A stretch of DNA of 64,000 nt from Mucilaginibacter kameinonensis (GCF_003675385.1 NZ_RCWZ01000002.1:1116001-1180000), one strand, 5' to 3'. Counted from the stretch's first letter, positions 15,815 to 24,275 are shown. The notes: generated from the sequence alone by a model not told the origin. Made by a program: numbers and translations.

Positions 15815-17269
15815 CTAATCCTCCGGTTTCTCCTTAGCATCTGCCATACGCACAATCCTTGGCTGAAAGCTTGCTAACACATCAACCAAATCGTGCTGGG
15901 CGGCCATTACGGCATGGATATCTTTATACACCATTGGGGCTTCGTCAAGATCAGAGCCAATCAGCGTGATGCGTTTATCTACCAGGTTAGCGGCAACCGC
16001 TTTCGGGTCCACAGTTTTGAAGGCAGCGCTTCGGCTCATTAAACGGCCCGCGCCATGCGACGCTGAGTTGATGGAAGTCGCATCGCCTTTACCGCGTACC
16101 ACAAAGCCCGGTGTGCTCATACTTCCCGGAATAATACCTAACACGCCTTCGCCGGCCGGTGTAGCACCTTTTCGGTGTACCATCACTTCGGTACCATCGG
16201 CAAGTTGCTCTTTCCAGGCAAAGTTATGATGGTTTTCTATCATCATAATCGGTTTAAGATTAAGCGCACGGGCAATTTTATTATGAATTTCGTGGTGATT
16301 TGCGCTGGCATAATCGCCGGCAAGGTTCATGGCAATCCAGTATTCCTGGCCTTCGTCGTTATCTAAATTTAACCATGCCAAATGTTTGGCTTCCTGCGGA
16401 AGCTTGGTTTTGCTCATGGCAATTTTGGAGTAATGATCAGCAATATTACCTCCAAAGCCTCGTGAACCCGAGTGCGACAACAAGGCAAGATAATTACCCG
16501 CCGGAATCCCCTCAAGCGCACCTTCGGCAACGGTAAGTTCGCCCCATTCCACAAAATGGTTTCCCGTACCTGATGTACCTAACTGGGCGTAAGCTTTATC
16601 CTTCAGGTTACGTATTGTTTTAGTCTCGCTCCAGGTAGGGCGGTCGAACAGCGAAGTATCGAAATGCGTTTTGGTAACACCGCCAATACCAAAATGAGTA
16701 TGGTTAAGCAACAGGCTTTTAAGCATGTCATTTTCAGTATCCACAACAGCTGCGGGCAAATCAAAAATGCTTAAGCACATACGGCAGGCAATATCCACCC
16801 CAACCGCAAATGGGATAATTGTGTTGGCGGTTGTAGCCAATACGCCACCAATCGGTAATCCGTATCCCTGGTGTGCATCGGGCATTAAGGCACCTGCAAC
16901 AGCTATAGGCAGTTTAACGGCAGTTTTCATCTGCGCTAAGGCGCCAACCTCAATATGTTCAATACCATATACCGGGAAATCGGCTATCTCCTGCTTTAAG
17001 GCAAAGGTGGCTCGGGGCTGTTTCAGAAATTTTCCTTCTTTTCGAAGATCGATCACGGCTTCGGCCAGGTTTTTAAATTTACCGCCTTTTTTAAGGGCAT
17101 AAGGCATCGGGTCGTCAATAAGGGCTTCAAGATTTGCCAATATTTGTTCCTTGTCCATTACACCATGTTTTAACAGACCGTTGGCCACACGGCTAAAGTT
17201 CTCTAATATTTTTACGTCGTTAATACCTAATGCGGTAAGTTCGTTGTTGCTTATTTTTATCTTTTCCAT
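15815..17269 (-). CDS. rtcB: RNA-splicing ligase RtcB
   Basis: GTP- and Mn-dependent RNA ligase that joins 2',3'-cyclic phosphate (3'-phosphate) ends to 5'-OH ends, repairing RNAs cut by ribonucleases. The full-length 484-residue protein contains LMPDAHQGYGLPIGGV, the metal-binding Cys in VGVDIACRM, GNHFVEWG, LSHSGSRGFG, MVHRKGATPA and the guanylylated-His region SASHGAGRLMSR. A WYL-domain regulator is divergently transcribed on the other side of a repeat-filled 297-base gap, a common pairing. A perfect 20-bp palindrome lies 13 bases before the start. An AT-rich HEPN RNase cassette is 177 bases downstream. Confidence 0.95.
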   Translation of the reverse strand: MEKIKISNNELTALGINDVKILENFSRVANGLLKHGVMDKEQILANLEALIDDPMPYALKKGGKFKNLAEAVIDLRKEGKFLKQPRATFALKQEIADFPVYGIEHIEVGALAQMKTAVKLPIAVAGALMPDAHQGYGLPIGGVLATTANTIIPFAVGVDIACRMCLSIFDLPAAVVDTENDMLKSLLLNHTHFGIGGVTKTHFDTSLFDRPTWSETKTIRNLKDKAYAQLGTSGTGNHFVEWGELTVAEGALEGIPAGNYLALLSHSGSRGFGGNIADHYSKIAMSKTKLPQEAKHLAWLNLDNDEGQEYWIAMNLAGDYASANHHEIHNKIARALNLKPIMMIENHHNFAWKEQLADGTEVMVHRKGATPAGEGVLGIIPGSMSTPGFVVRGKGDATSINSASHGAGRLMSRSAAFKTVDPKAVAANLVDKRITLIGSDLDEAPMVYKDIHAVMAAQHDLVDVLASFQPRIVRMADAKEKPED

Positions 17270-17281
17270 AGCGCTCTAAAA

Positions 17282-17301
17282 CCTCCGCCAATTGGCGGAG
17301 G
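17282..17301 (-). promoter_or_regulatory. Perfect palindrome in the rtcB leader
   Basis: CCTCCGCCAATTGGCGGAGG, 20 bp, self-complementary throughout. It lies just upstream of the rtcB ATG on the minus strand and is followed in that direction by TTTT. It could be an operator, an attenuator-like RNA hairpin, or a unit of a dispersed repeat. Confidence 0.5.
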
Positions 17302-17424
17302 GGTTTCTTAAATCGGCTGCTTTTGTTATTTAATGATACAAAGTAAAATTGCAACTGCGCAATGTATTTGCGTAGTGAAAAATAATTTGATAATATTATA
17401 AAAAAAATGATGCGCTTTAATATA

Positions 17425-17520
17425 CCGTCATTGCGAGGTACGAAGCAATCTCCGCCAGGCAGAGCGGCTATGAAGGTCACCCTGCACAGTTTGGGATTGC
17501 TTCGTTCCTCGCAATGACGG
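17425..17520. repeat. REP/MITE-like palindromic element, copy 1
   Basis: Begins CCGTCATTGCGAGG and ends CCTCGCAATGACGG, with arms continuing through ACGAAGCAATC / GATTGCTTCGTT. The centre differs. Copies or halves occur at 33546-33575, 46844-46943 and 62106-62197. It lies between the divergent rtcB and WYL genes. Confidence 0.75.
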
Positions 17521-17530
17521 GTGATCAATT

Positions 17531-17551
17531 ATCCGAAATCGAACATCCGAA
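17531..17551 (+). repeat. Direct repeat flanking the WYL gene, left copy
   Basis: A 21-base word (ATCCGAAATCGAACATCCGA plus A) is found here and again at 18683-18703, on either side of the WYL regulator gene. Related GAAATC words occur at 4488 and 45349, so it is part of a dispersed intergenic repeat family. Confidence 0.6.
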
Positions 17552-17566
17552 ATCCCAAATCAAAAT

Positions 17567-18628
17567 ATGCCTGTTAACCGTAATGCCCTTATCCGCTACA
17601 GAACCATTGATAGTTGCCTGCAGAACCGCCGCAAACAATGGACACTTGATGCCCTGATTGAAGCCTGCTCCGAGGCCCTGTATGAATACCAGGGGATAGA
17701 TAGCGGCGTGAGCCGCCGTACCATTCAGGCCGATATTGAGATGATGCGCAGCAATAAGCTGGGCTATGAAGCGCCCATTGTGGTGGTTGAGAAAAAATAT
17801 TATACCTACTCGGATAAGAATTACAGTATCAATAACATCCCACTTAACAACCAGGATATGCAGGTGCTTAGCGAAGTAGCCGGTTTGCTTGGTCAGTTTA
17901 AAGGCCTCGGGCATTTTGCCGACCTTAACGAAATGGTTACCAAACTGGAAGACAAGATCTACAGCCAGAAAACACATAGCGTACCGGTGGTAGATTTTGA
18001 AAAAAACGACAACCTGAAGGGGTTGGAGTGGATTGAGGTCATCCGCAAGGCTATTGTGGCTAAAAATACGCTGTGTATCACATATCAATCGTTTAAGGCA
18101 AGAGAGGCCAGTACATTTTGTTTCAGCGCTTATTTACTTAAGGAATATCGTAACCGTTGGTTTGTGCTGGGCGTAACGCATGTAAGGAATAACCAATTGC
18201 TTACACTGGCGCTCGACAGGATCCAGACCGTTGAGATACACGCCGACAAATACATTGAAAATACGCAGGTGAACCTGGCTACTTACTATAATGATGTACT
18301 GGGTGTAACGAAGTCGGCAGGGCAGCGCGATGTTGAAATTACCTTTTGGGTAGATGATAAAAATGCGCCTTACGTTATCACTAAGCCTCTACATCACACC
18401 CAAAAGATACTGAAGGTTACAGTAGATGGGACGATATTCAGCATAAAAGTGGTCATGAATTTTGAGCTTGAACGCGAGCTGCTTGGCTTCGGGCCTAAAT
18501 TGAAAGTGCTTGGTCCGCGGATATTGGTTAAGCAAATGAAAGACTTGTACCGAAAATCATTGGAGCACTATACCGGTGATAGCCCGATTCCGCAGGGGAA
18601 GAATTTGAGTAGTTTATTGAACTCGTAA
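17567..18628 (+). CDS. WYL domain transcriptional regulator, divergent from rtcB
   Basis: A 353-residue regulator. The N-terminal ~80 residues form a winged helix (VSRRTIQADIEMMRSNKLGY is the recognition and wing region). A WYL ligand-sensing domain follows at about 150-235 (ITYQSFKAREASTFCFSAYL, then RNRWFVLGV), then a WCX-like C-terminal extension. WYL domains are thought to bind nucleic-acid or nucleotide ligands and often regulate defence, DNA-damage and RNA-repair genes. Being divergent from rtcB, it probably controls that gene and itself, a role played by RtcR in Proteobacteria. The start is the ATG at 17567. Confidence 0.85.
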   Translation: MPVNRNALIRYRTIDSCLQNRRKQWTLDALIEACSEALYEYQGIDSGVSRRTIQADIEMMRSNKLGYEAPIVVVEKKYYTYSDKNYSINNIPLNNQDMQVLSEVAGLLGQFKGLGHFADLNEMVTKLEDKIYSQKTHSVPVVDFEKNDNLKGLEWIEVIRKAIVAKNTLCITYQSFKAREASTFCFSAYLLKEYRNRWFVLGVTHVRNNQLLTLALDRIQTVEIHADKYIENTQVNLATYYNDVLGVTKSAGQRDVEITFWVDDKNAPYVITKPLHHTQKILKVTVDGTIFSIKVVMNFELERELLGFGPKLKVLGPRILVKQMKDLYRKSLEHYTGDSPIPQGKNLSSLLNS

Positions 18629-18682
18629 ATATTGCAGTGAAAAAAACAGGGGAGTGAAAATGCAATTATTATTCCCAGCTAA

Positions 18683-18703
18683 ATCCGAAATCGAACATCC
18701 GAA
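18683..18703 (+). repeat. Direct repeat flanking the WYL gene, right copy
   Basis: Same 21-base word as at 17531-17551, 55 bases after the WYL stop codon. Additional GAAATCG copies follow to 18718. Confidence 0.6.
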
Positions 18704-18813
18704 TTCCGAAATCGAGAAATTGACTTTTGTACCCGATAAGTCGAAACTTTATTTTTGAAAATGCTTGCAGATTATGTACCAAACCTGTTACATTTAGGAA
18801 ATTGTAAACTGAA

Positions 18814-18957
18814 ATGCCAAAACACATCCTGATTATTTACGTATTGGTTGCCTGCTGTATTATGGGCATTATGATTAACGCATTTGTAAAATGCTGGCTG
18901 AGCAAAAGAGCCGAACAACGGCGAGTGCTAAAACCGCTAAATGCTAATCGTTCCTGA
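18814..18957 (+). CDS. Small single-pass membrane protein, 47 aa
   Basis: ATG to TGA. MPKHILIIYVLVACCIMGIM and a further INAFVKC form one hydrophobic helix, followed by a basic tail rich in Lys/Arg. The topology would be N-out, C-in by the positive-inside rule. No family is recognised. The upstream region has no clear promoter. The clean hydrophobic-basic pattern supports coding, but it is short. Confidence 0.45.
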   Translation: MPKHILIIYVLVACCIMGIMINAFVKCWLSKRAEQRRVLKPLNANRS

Positions 18958-19018
18958 TTTTTAACACTTCAAATGAGCAGGCCCTGTGACTTAAGCGGGG
19001 CTTGCTGAAAACGCTCAT

Positions 19019-19276
19019 CTAATTGGGCCTGTTGTCTGGTGTAATCACGAGACTTATCAAACTAACCTCCAGTATTGCCGCAATTAATATCAACCGTTCA
19101 AGTGTCAGCGCTGTATATCCAAGTTCAAGCTTGCTATAAGTATTTTGAGAAATGCGAAGCTTACCGGCCATATACTCCTGCGAATAGTTCCTGCTTTCCC
19201 TTAGCTTCCTGATATTATCTGTGATCAGCTTAAGCCTGATCTTGATCTCTGCACGAGGCACGGCAATTGTTTTCAT
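19019..19276 (-). CDS. XRE-family helix-turn-helix regulator
   Basis: An 85-residue DNA-binding protein with a classic HTH_3 layout: NIRKLRESRNYSQEYMAGKL, then RISQNTYSKLELGYTALTLE, then ILEVSLISLV. It contains little beyond the DNA-binding domain and should bind as a dimer. No target operon or toxin is adjacent. It starts at the ATG at 19276. Confidence 0.85.
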   Translation of the reverse strand: MKTIAVPRAEIKIRLKLITDNIRKLRESRNYSQEYMAGKLRISQNTYSKLELGYTALTLERLILIAAILEVSLISLVITPDNRPN

Positions 19277-19376
19277 TTGTTTCTTAATAGTGTAATATTT
19301 ATATAATTACGATATTTTCGCGGCGATAGATTTAGGAATGCTCAAAAAGAGAAATATCAAACAAAATACCGGCCAT

Positions 19377-19416
19377 AAAAACGGGCCATAAGGTTTTATC
19401 CTTATGGCCCGTTTTT
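19377..19416. terminator. Terminator after the M28 peptidase gene
   Basis: AAAACGGGCCATAAGG pairs with CCTTATGGCCCGTTTT across a seven-base loop. A/T runs on both sides let it work in either direction. It follows the minus-strand peptidase stop at 19442. Confidence 0.85.
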
Positions 19417-19441
19417 AATATAGACTGATGATGTTTATCTC

Positions 19442-21004
19442 CTAAAAACCATCAAAAACAAAGGTTTCGTTTTCAAGTGGCTTTCTTGGTAACATTTCGG
19501 GGCGGATGCTGGCCTGATATACAAATGATGCTACGATGATTGCGGCCTGTTTCAGATCGTCAATCATCAGGTGATCATAATCATCCATATTGCTGTGGTG
19601 GGTACGGGTTTCATAGTCGATAGGATCCTGCACAAACTGAAAACCAGGGATGCCGGCCCAGTCAAATGAAAGGTGATCGGTTGACCCTGTATTGGCCAAA
19701 GTCACCGCGGTAGCGCCAAGGTCGTTAAAAGGTTTTAACCACTGTTCAAAAATGGGCTTCACCTTTTCATTACTTTGCGCGTAGATGCCCCTGATTTTTC
19801 CGGTACCGTTATCAAGGTTAAAATAAGCCGATACCTTCGCCTGTTCAGGTTTTACTGTAAACTTAACAGCATCCCTAAAATGATTTTTAACATACCCGAA
19901 CGAGCCCAGCAGGCCTTGTTCTTCTCCACTCCAAAGCGCTATGCGGATGGTGCGCTTCGGCTTAAGGCCCAGCGAATCGAGCAGGCGTACGGCTTCCAGC
20001 ATTACAATACAACCCGCGGCATTATCTGTAGCACCGGTGGCCGCTTGCCATGAATCAAGGTGACCGCCCAACATCACGAGCTGTGACTTTAGTTTAAGAT
20101 CGGTACCCGGAATTTCGCCCACTACGTTATAGCCATTGGTATCCTCGGAAGATGATTTGCCGGTAAAGCTCATAGCCAACTCCACTTTTTGGCCGGAGTG
20201 AAGTAAGCGTTTTATTTTTTGCGCATCTTCCAGTGCGATACTCAATTGGGGTATAGTTTCCGGATCGGTTAATTTGTAGCCATAATAACCCTGCACAAAA
20301 ACGGTTCCGTTTACATTGTTGCGACCGGCGCTGATGAACGCCAAAGCGCCGGCGTTTTTCAGTATCATGTCGGCAGTTTTAAAAACCTTCATGCGGTCAT
20401 TATACATGTTAATTATTCCCTTCGGAACCATATAAGTGTCCTTAAGATTGGCCAAAGCAGTGTCTGTCAGTCTTTCTGCCGATGGTTCAAAATTCTTTTT
20501 ATGATCGGCTGCGGTACCGGTGACCAGTACAAATTTGCCCTTGTATTCTGTAGCGTGGTTACTCAAATAGGTAGTATCCATGGACTGTGTTGGCGTAATC
20601 ACCACAACCCCGCCTTGTAGCTGACCTTTACTGCTTGGGCTCCATGGAGTTGGATATGCCCTGATCTGGGCATTATATGGCGTACGCATCATCATGCTGA
20701 AATCCTGTACTTCCCATGATTTTCCAAAAGTACCCCAGCGTTCGGTAGCGGCATTGGCCAGTCCCCATTTTTTCATGGTGGCTACCGCCCAGCTTGCTGC
20801 ACGGGCGTAACCCGGCGAATTGGTTAGGCGCGCACCCGAAACATCGGTCAAATAATGCGCTATTTGTGGAATTTGTGAACTGCTAAGCTCCGCTTTACGG
20901 ATACGGTTGAAAGTTGCCGTGTCAACAACGTCCTGCTGGGCATAGCTACCGGCATGGACAAGCAGCAATGCACCGGAAATGAAAAGGTGTTTTAAATGAG
21001 TCAT
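19442..21004 (-). CDS. M28 family zinc aminopeptidase, secreted
   Basis: A protein of 520 residues with a signal peptide ending near GSYAQ. A protease-associated (PA) insert occupies roughly residues 125-280. The catalytic M28 domain carries the two-zinc site: GGHLDSW (His315, Asp317), GATDNAAG (Asp327), WSGEEQGLLGS (catalytic Glu361, ligand Glu362), and the late NTGSTDHLSF histidine. It resembles carboxypeptidase Q/plasma glutamate carboxypeptidase-like exopeptidases and should degrade peptides outside the cytoplasm. It is monocistronic with a strong terminator. Confidence 0.9.
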   Translation of the reverse strand: MTHLKHLFISGALLLVHAGSYAQQDVVDTATFNRIRKAELSSSQIPQIAHYLTDVSGARLTNSPGYARAASWAVATMKKWGLANAATERWGTFGKSWEVQDFSMMMRTPYNAQIRAYPTPWSPSSKGQLQGGVVVITPTQSMDTTYLSNHATEYKGKFVLVTGTAADHKKNFEPSAERLTDTALANLKDTYMVPKGIINMYNDRMKVFKTADMILKNAGALAFISAGRNNVNGTVFVQGYYGYKLTDPETIPQLSIALEDAQKIKRLLHSGQKVELAMSFTGKSSSEDTNGYNVVGEIPGTDLKLKSQLVMLGGHLDSWQAATGATDNAAGCIVMLEAVRLLDSLGLKPKRTIRIALWSGEEQGLLGSFGYVKNHFRDAVKFTVKPEQAKVSAYFNLDNGTGKIRGIYAQSNEKVKPIFEQWLKPFNDLGATAVTLANTGSTDHLSFDWAGIPGFQFVQDPIDYETRTHHSNMDDYDHLMIDDLKQAAIIVASFVYQASIRPEMLPRKPLENETFVFDGF

Positions 21005-21197
21005 AGTGAAGGTTTTAGAATTAAATATAAGGGTTTAGCTTGATAATCTGCGTTTAGCCGAAAAGAGCGAATGGGATTAAAGTTGCTTTTCCCCGAGGCT
21101 GCTAATATGCTTTACCTCTGTATCGCTTTAATTTGTTTTGAATATAGTGAAAAATGAAAAATAAAATTTATATTAGTCTTATAATAAGCTACTTGTC

Positions 21198-21605
21198 ATG
21201 AAAGATGTGACTCCCCGAACCATTATTGCTTATGTAATTATCGGTACATATATCTGCTTAACAGTAGTAGCGGTTATATATCCGGTTCTGGGGATCCGGT
21301 CATTTGACCTTGAAAAGTTCTCCGCCTACTTTTCAAAAATATCAGGAGCGTTCACCGGGCTTGTTGGGGTTATTATTGGTTATTACTTCGGTAAAAATGA
21401 TAACAGCCAAACTGGGTCTACCGGGCCGGAAGCAGGTTTAAATAACCCAACGCCTCCTAATCCTACGGTGCCTCAACCTACATCAGAGCCTCCTGTTTCA
21501 CCTGTTCCGGAATCGGGTTCCCCATATTCGGTATTTGACGAGGATCAGCAAACAACGAACGAAAGGCGGTCTTCAAATGAGAATGATATGCTTGCCGGTA
21601 TATAA
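21198..21605 (+). CDS. Membrane protein with proline-rich tail
   Basis: A 135-residue protein with two transmembrane helices (TIIAYVIIGTYICLTVVAVI and GAFTGLVGVIIGYYFG) joined by a short loop, then a disordered Pro/Ser/Thr-rich tail of about 60 residues. The FTGLVGVIIGYYFGK block resembles that in small holin-like or phage-type membrane proteins, but the resemblance is weak. A soluble unknown gene follows 270 bases later in the same direction. Function unknown. Confidence 0.6.
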   Translation: MKDVTPRTIIAYVIIGTYICLTVVAVIYPVLGIRSFDLEKFSAYFSKISGAFTGLVGVIIGYYFGKNDNSQTGSTGPEAGLNNPTPPNPTVPQPTSEPPVSPVPESGSPYSVFDEDQQTTNERRSSNENDMLAGI

Positions 21606-21874
21606 TGATAACGATTTAATGCCTTGTTGGTAATTGTAATTTATTGTTTGTTGAATGATTAACAGGGCTTTATAGACCTTAAATAGCGTAAAAACCGAAC
21701 GTTAAACGCGTATAAACACTATATAATCAGGGGATTTTTATCTTCAATTTTATCTTCTCTAATTAAAGTCTACCGGGCTTACTATTAATTTGTTTTTTTA
21801 ATAGATGAGCTTGATCCGGAATATCAGCGCGAACTAATCAACAATCAAATTATATAAACCTTAATTTACAACCT

Positions 21875-22336
21875 ATGTCTTTTTTATCAAACCTTTGGGA
21901 CCATGTAAAATCCCTGTTTCACAACGCTTCGGGCGCTGTGCATGAAATTATCACCGTGGCCGACAAAGTAGCCAATACTCTTAAAAATCTTGAAGCAAGC
22001 CAGGCCGGGCAATTCCTGGAAGCCACCCTTGAGACGCTGGTGCCACCATCAGCAGTAATTGTAAATGGTATCAAATTATGGCTTCCTAAAATTGTAACCG
22101 AATTGAATTGGGCAGTGCAGGAAGATGGCAAAACAGATGAGCAAAAAATAGCCGACGCCGTTGGGTATCTCGCTAAATTAAAAGGTATCAATCCCGATGC
22201 TTATGCCAGCCAGCTAAACACGCTGAACGCCCTCATTCAAAAATGGATGTCAGATCAACTAGGTGCTGGGCTAAACATTCAGCAGGCGCTAACCATAAGC
22301 CAGGTAAATCATAATCCCGACCTGGTTTCGGCTTAA
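21875..22336 (+). CDS. Hypothetical helical protein, 153 aa
   Basis: Begins MSFLSNLWDHVKSLFHNASG; predicted almost wholly helical, with an amphipathic N-terminus and a hydrophobic centre (TLVPPSAVIVNGIKLWLPKI). It has no cysteines, signal peptide or recognised motif. The preceding intergenic stretch (21606-21874) has no visible feature. It may belong with the two-helix membrane protein upstream. Phage-derived origin is possible but unproven. Confidence 0.6.
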   Translation: MSFLSNLWDHVKSLFHNASGAVHEIITVADKVANTLKNLEASQAGQFLEATLETLVPPSAVIVNGIKLWLPKIVTELNWAVQEDGKTDEQKIADAVGYLAKLKGINPDAYASQLNTLNALIQKWMSDQLGAGLNIQQALTISQVNHNPDLVSA

Positions 22337-22368
22337 TAGCATTACCGGCCAAATCTTATCATAGTACT

Positions 22369-22403
22369 GAAAGCTTATGAAGTGAAAAACTTCATAAGCT
22401 TTC
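22369..22403. terminator. 15-bp perfect hairpin shared by convergent genes
   Basis: GAAAGCTTATGAAGT pairs perfectly with ACTTCATAAGCTTTC across a five-base loop. It terminates the plus-strand 153-aa gene. Its right arm contains the last codons and the TGA stop of the minus-strand PAS gene, so coding and terminator function overlap. Confidence 0.8.
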
Positions 22404-23972
22404 GCCTTTCACCCATTCTGACTTTTTGATGATTGCTCTTACTATATTATCAAGTTCATTGGCTGATATAGTGAGAAATTTTAGCAGCTCGGCGGCATCA
22501 GGGTTTTGAGCAACATGGTCGCTCAATAAATCGGCAAGCCCCATAACCCGGGCAACAGGAGCACGTACAATATGGGCTTGTGTCCATGCAATTTCCTTTA
22601 ACTGGATGTTTTGTTTCTCTACGGCGTCGATATGGTCTTTTAGCATGGTAACGTCCCGCTCAATCAATATCCAGTGGGTTGTAGCGCCAGAGCTATCCTT
22701 AACCGGCGATGCTGATCTGTGGCTCCAATAGCGTTCGCCATTCTTCTTATGGCTTATAATTTCAACTTCAAAGCTCTGGTTTTGTTCAGCAGCGTAATTT
22801 GTGGCTGTTTTTTGAAGCAGATGGTCTGTTTTTAATAAAATATCTATGTATGTGCCGGTAACTTCGTGTTTGCTATATCCTGTTATATGGGTGAAAGCTT
22901 TGTTAACATAAACAATTTTTCGCTGATGGTCGTTGTTTGGCTCGGCCTCAACAATTAATACGGCGTCGGTAGCGTAACGTAATGCCGATTCTGTAAGCCT
23001 GAGCCATTGCTCTTCTTCTTTTTGGCGGGTAATATCCTGCATGGCGCCAATAACCCTTACAGCAACACCGGTATCTGAGTTTCTTACAATAAAAGCCCTG
23101 TCAAATACGTGTTTATATTTGCCATCGGCACATAAAAAACGGTAGCTTAACTGCAACAACGTATCTCCGTTTGCCAAAGACTTCTTTATTTGCTTGTTAA
23201 TAAAATGCAGATCGGCAGGGTGAAGTCTATTTTTAAGCCACTTATTCACGTCTCTAATCTCGGTTAACTGATGGCCAAATGTCCGGCTCATACCATAGTT
23301 GTATAAAATGGTATCGTTAGCTATATCCCAATCCCAAATGGTATCACTGGTGGCCTGTGCAACCGTTTCATAACGGTTATTGCTTTGCTGTAAACCATTA
23401 AACAACATTGGCAACAATATGGCTACTACAATACATAGTATGATCAGGTTACTGGATACCGCTATCCATGACCCCAGAGAATATTGTAAACTAATGCCGT
23501 TTTTTAATAAATTGAAATGGATACAAAAGGCTACCGATACGCAAATGGCTGTATTGGCGTAAACTGTAGAAAAAGGATGTTCACCATGAAAAACCAGCAG
23601 GCAGAAAATTGTAAGCGCTAATAAATACAATAATCCCGGGCCATACCAGCCAAGGTAATAAAGTAAACCAACCGCAAGGAGGTATAATAAACCTATAAAC
23701 CATGATTTGCGCACCTTAACACTCATGCCCGGCAATAACACCGAAGCTGTAATGCTCACAACAATAAATATATCAAACCCGGCAAGTGCGTACAGATGGC
23801 TAATGACGCTCATATAAACGCCAGGTACCAGTGCAAAAAGAAATAGCGGAAACAGGTATAGCATCATGGTAGCAAATAATTTGTTGCTCCAATAATGTAA
23901 ACCATGCAATTGAGAAGTATCGCCCGAGCAGTTTTTGGTAATGATGCTTTTATAGGCCTGCCAGATCTGCAT
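22392..23972 (-). CDS. Membrane PAS-domain sensor lacking a kinase ATPase domain
   Basis: A protein of 526 residues. About six transmembrane helices occupy the first ~200 residues (MASE-like). Two PAS/PAC sensor domains follow, at about 210-315 (TSDTIWDWDIANDTILYNYG) and 325-445 (YVNKAFTHITGYSKHEVTGT). The last 65 residues contain IAWTQAHIVRAPVARVMGLA, which looks like a histidine-kinase dimerisation helix with its phosphoacceptor His. The protein ends at KSEWVKGESL with no HATPase domain. It may be phosphorylated by another kinase, act as a scaffold, or be a truncated kinase; the intact end and terminator argue against recent breakage. Confidence 0.8.
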   Translation of the reverse strand: MQIWQAYKSIITKNCSGDTSQLHGLHYWSNKLFATMMLYLFPLFLFALVPGVYMSVISHLYALAGFDIFIVVSITASVLLPGMSVKVRKSWFIGLLYLLAVGLLYYLGWYGPGLLYLLALTIFCLLVFHGEHPFSTVYANTAICVSVAFCIHFNLLKNGISLQYSLGSWIAVSSNLIILCIVVAILLPMLFNGLQQSNNRYETVAQATSDTIWDWDIANDTILYNYGMSRTFGHQLTEIRDVNKWLKNRLHPADLHFINKQIKKSLANGDTLLQLSYRFLCADGKYKHVFDRAFIVRNSDTGVAVRVIGAMQDITRQKEEEQWLRLTESALRYATDAVLIVEAEPNNDHQRKIVYVNKAFTHITGYSKHEVTGTYIDILLKTDHLLQKTATNYAAEQNQSFEVEIISHKKNGERYWSHRSASPVKDSSGATTHWILIERDVTMLKDHIDAVEKQNIQLKEIAWTQAHIVRAPVARVMGLADLLSDHVAQNPDAAELLKFLTISANELDNIVRAIIKKSEWVKGESL

Positions 23973-24275
23973 CAGTTTTTTCTTGATATTATAATGTGTG
24001 TTGAACTACAGCTATAGTGCAGTAAACGACGCGGAGTATCAAACGCGAGTTGCGAATCTGGTAAAAAATAAGGCATAGATGTGGTACCGTCAGTTTACTA
24101 AAATATTAAATAAACATATAGGTTGTACGTGCTTTTGGGGAGTTGTGTAACAATGTACTATGGAATTTAATTTAATTGTTGCCGTTGATGTTCATAATGA
24201 GATATTTATAGCAATCAATTATTAGCGCTCTTTTCTGTTTATCTGACATTTAACATTTCTTGATCGTGTAAAATT
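23973..24275. other. Intergenic region, divergent promoters expected
   Basis: A gap of 303 bases between the divergent PAS sensor and deacetylase genes. It must hold both promoters. It is AT-rich, but no box close to TAnnTTTG with a good -33 partner, no hairpin and no small gene stand out. Confidence 0.4.

Noticed and set aside
17425..17520. Complete insertion sequence
   Set aside because: Too short (96 bp) and without a transposase; retained as a REP/MITE-like repeat.
17525..18088. Long open frame (187 aa) antisense to the WYL regulator
   Set aside because: It lies wholly against a clear WYL coding frame and reads as low-conservation shadow sequence.
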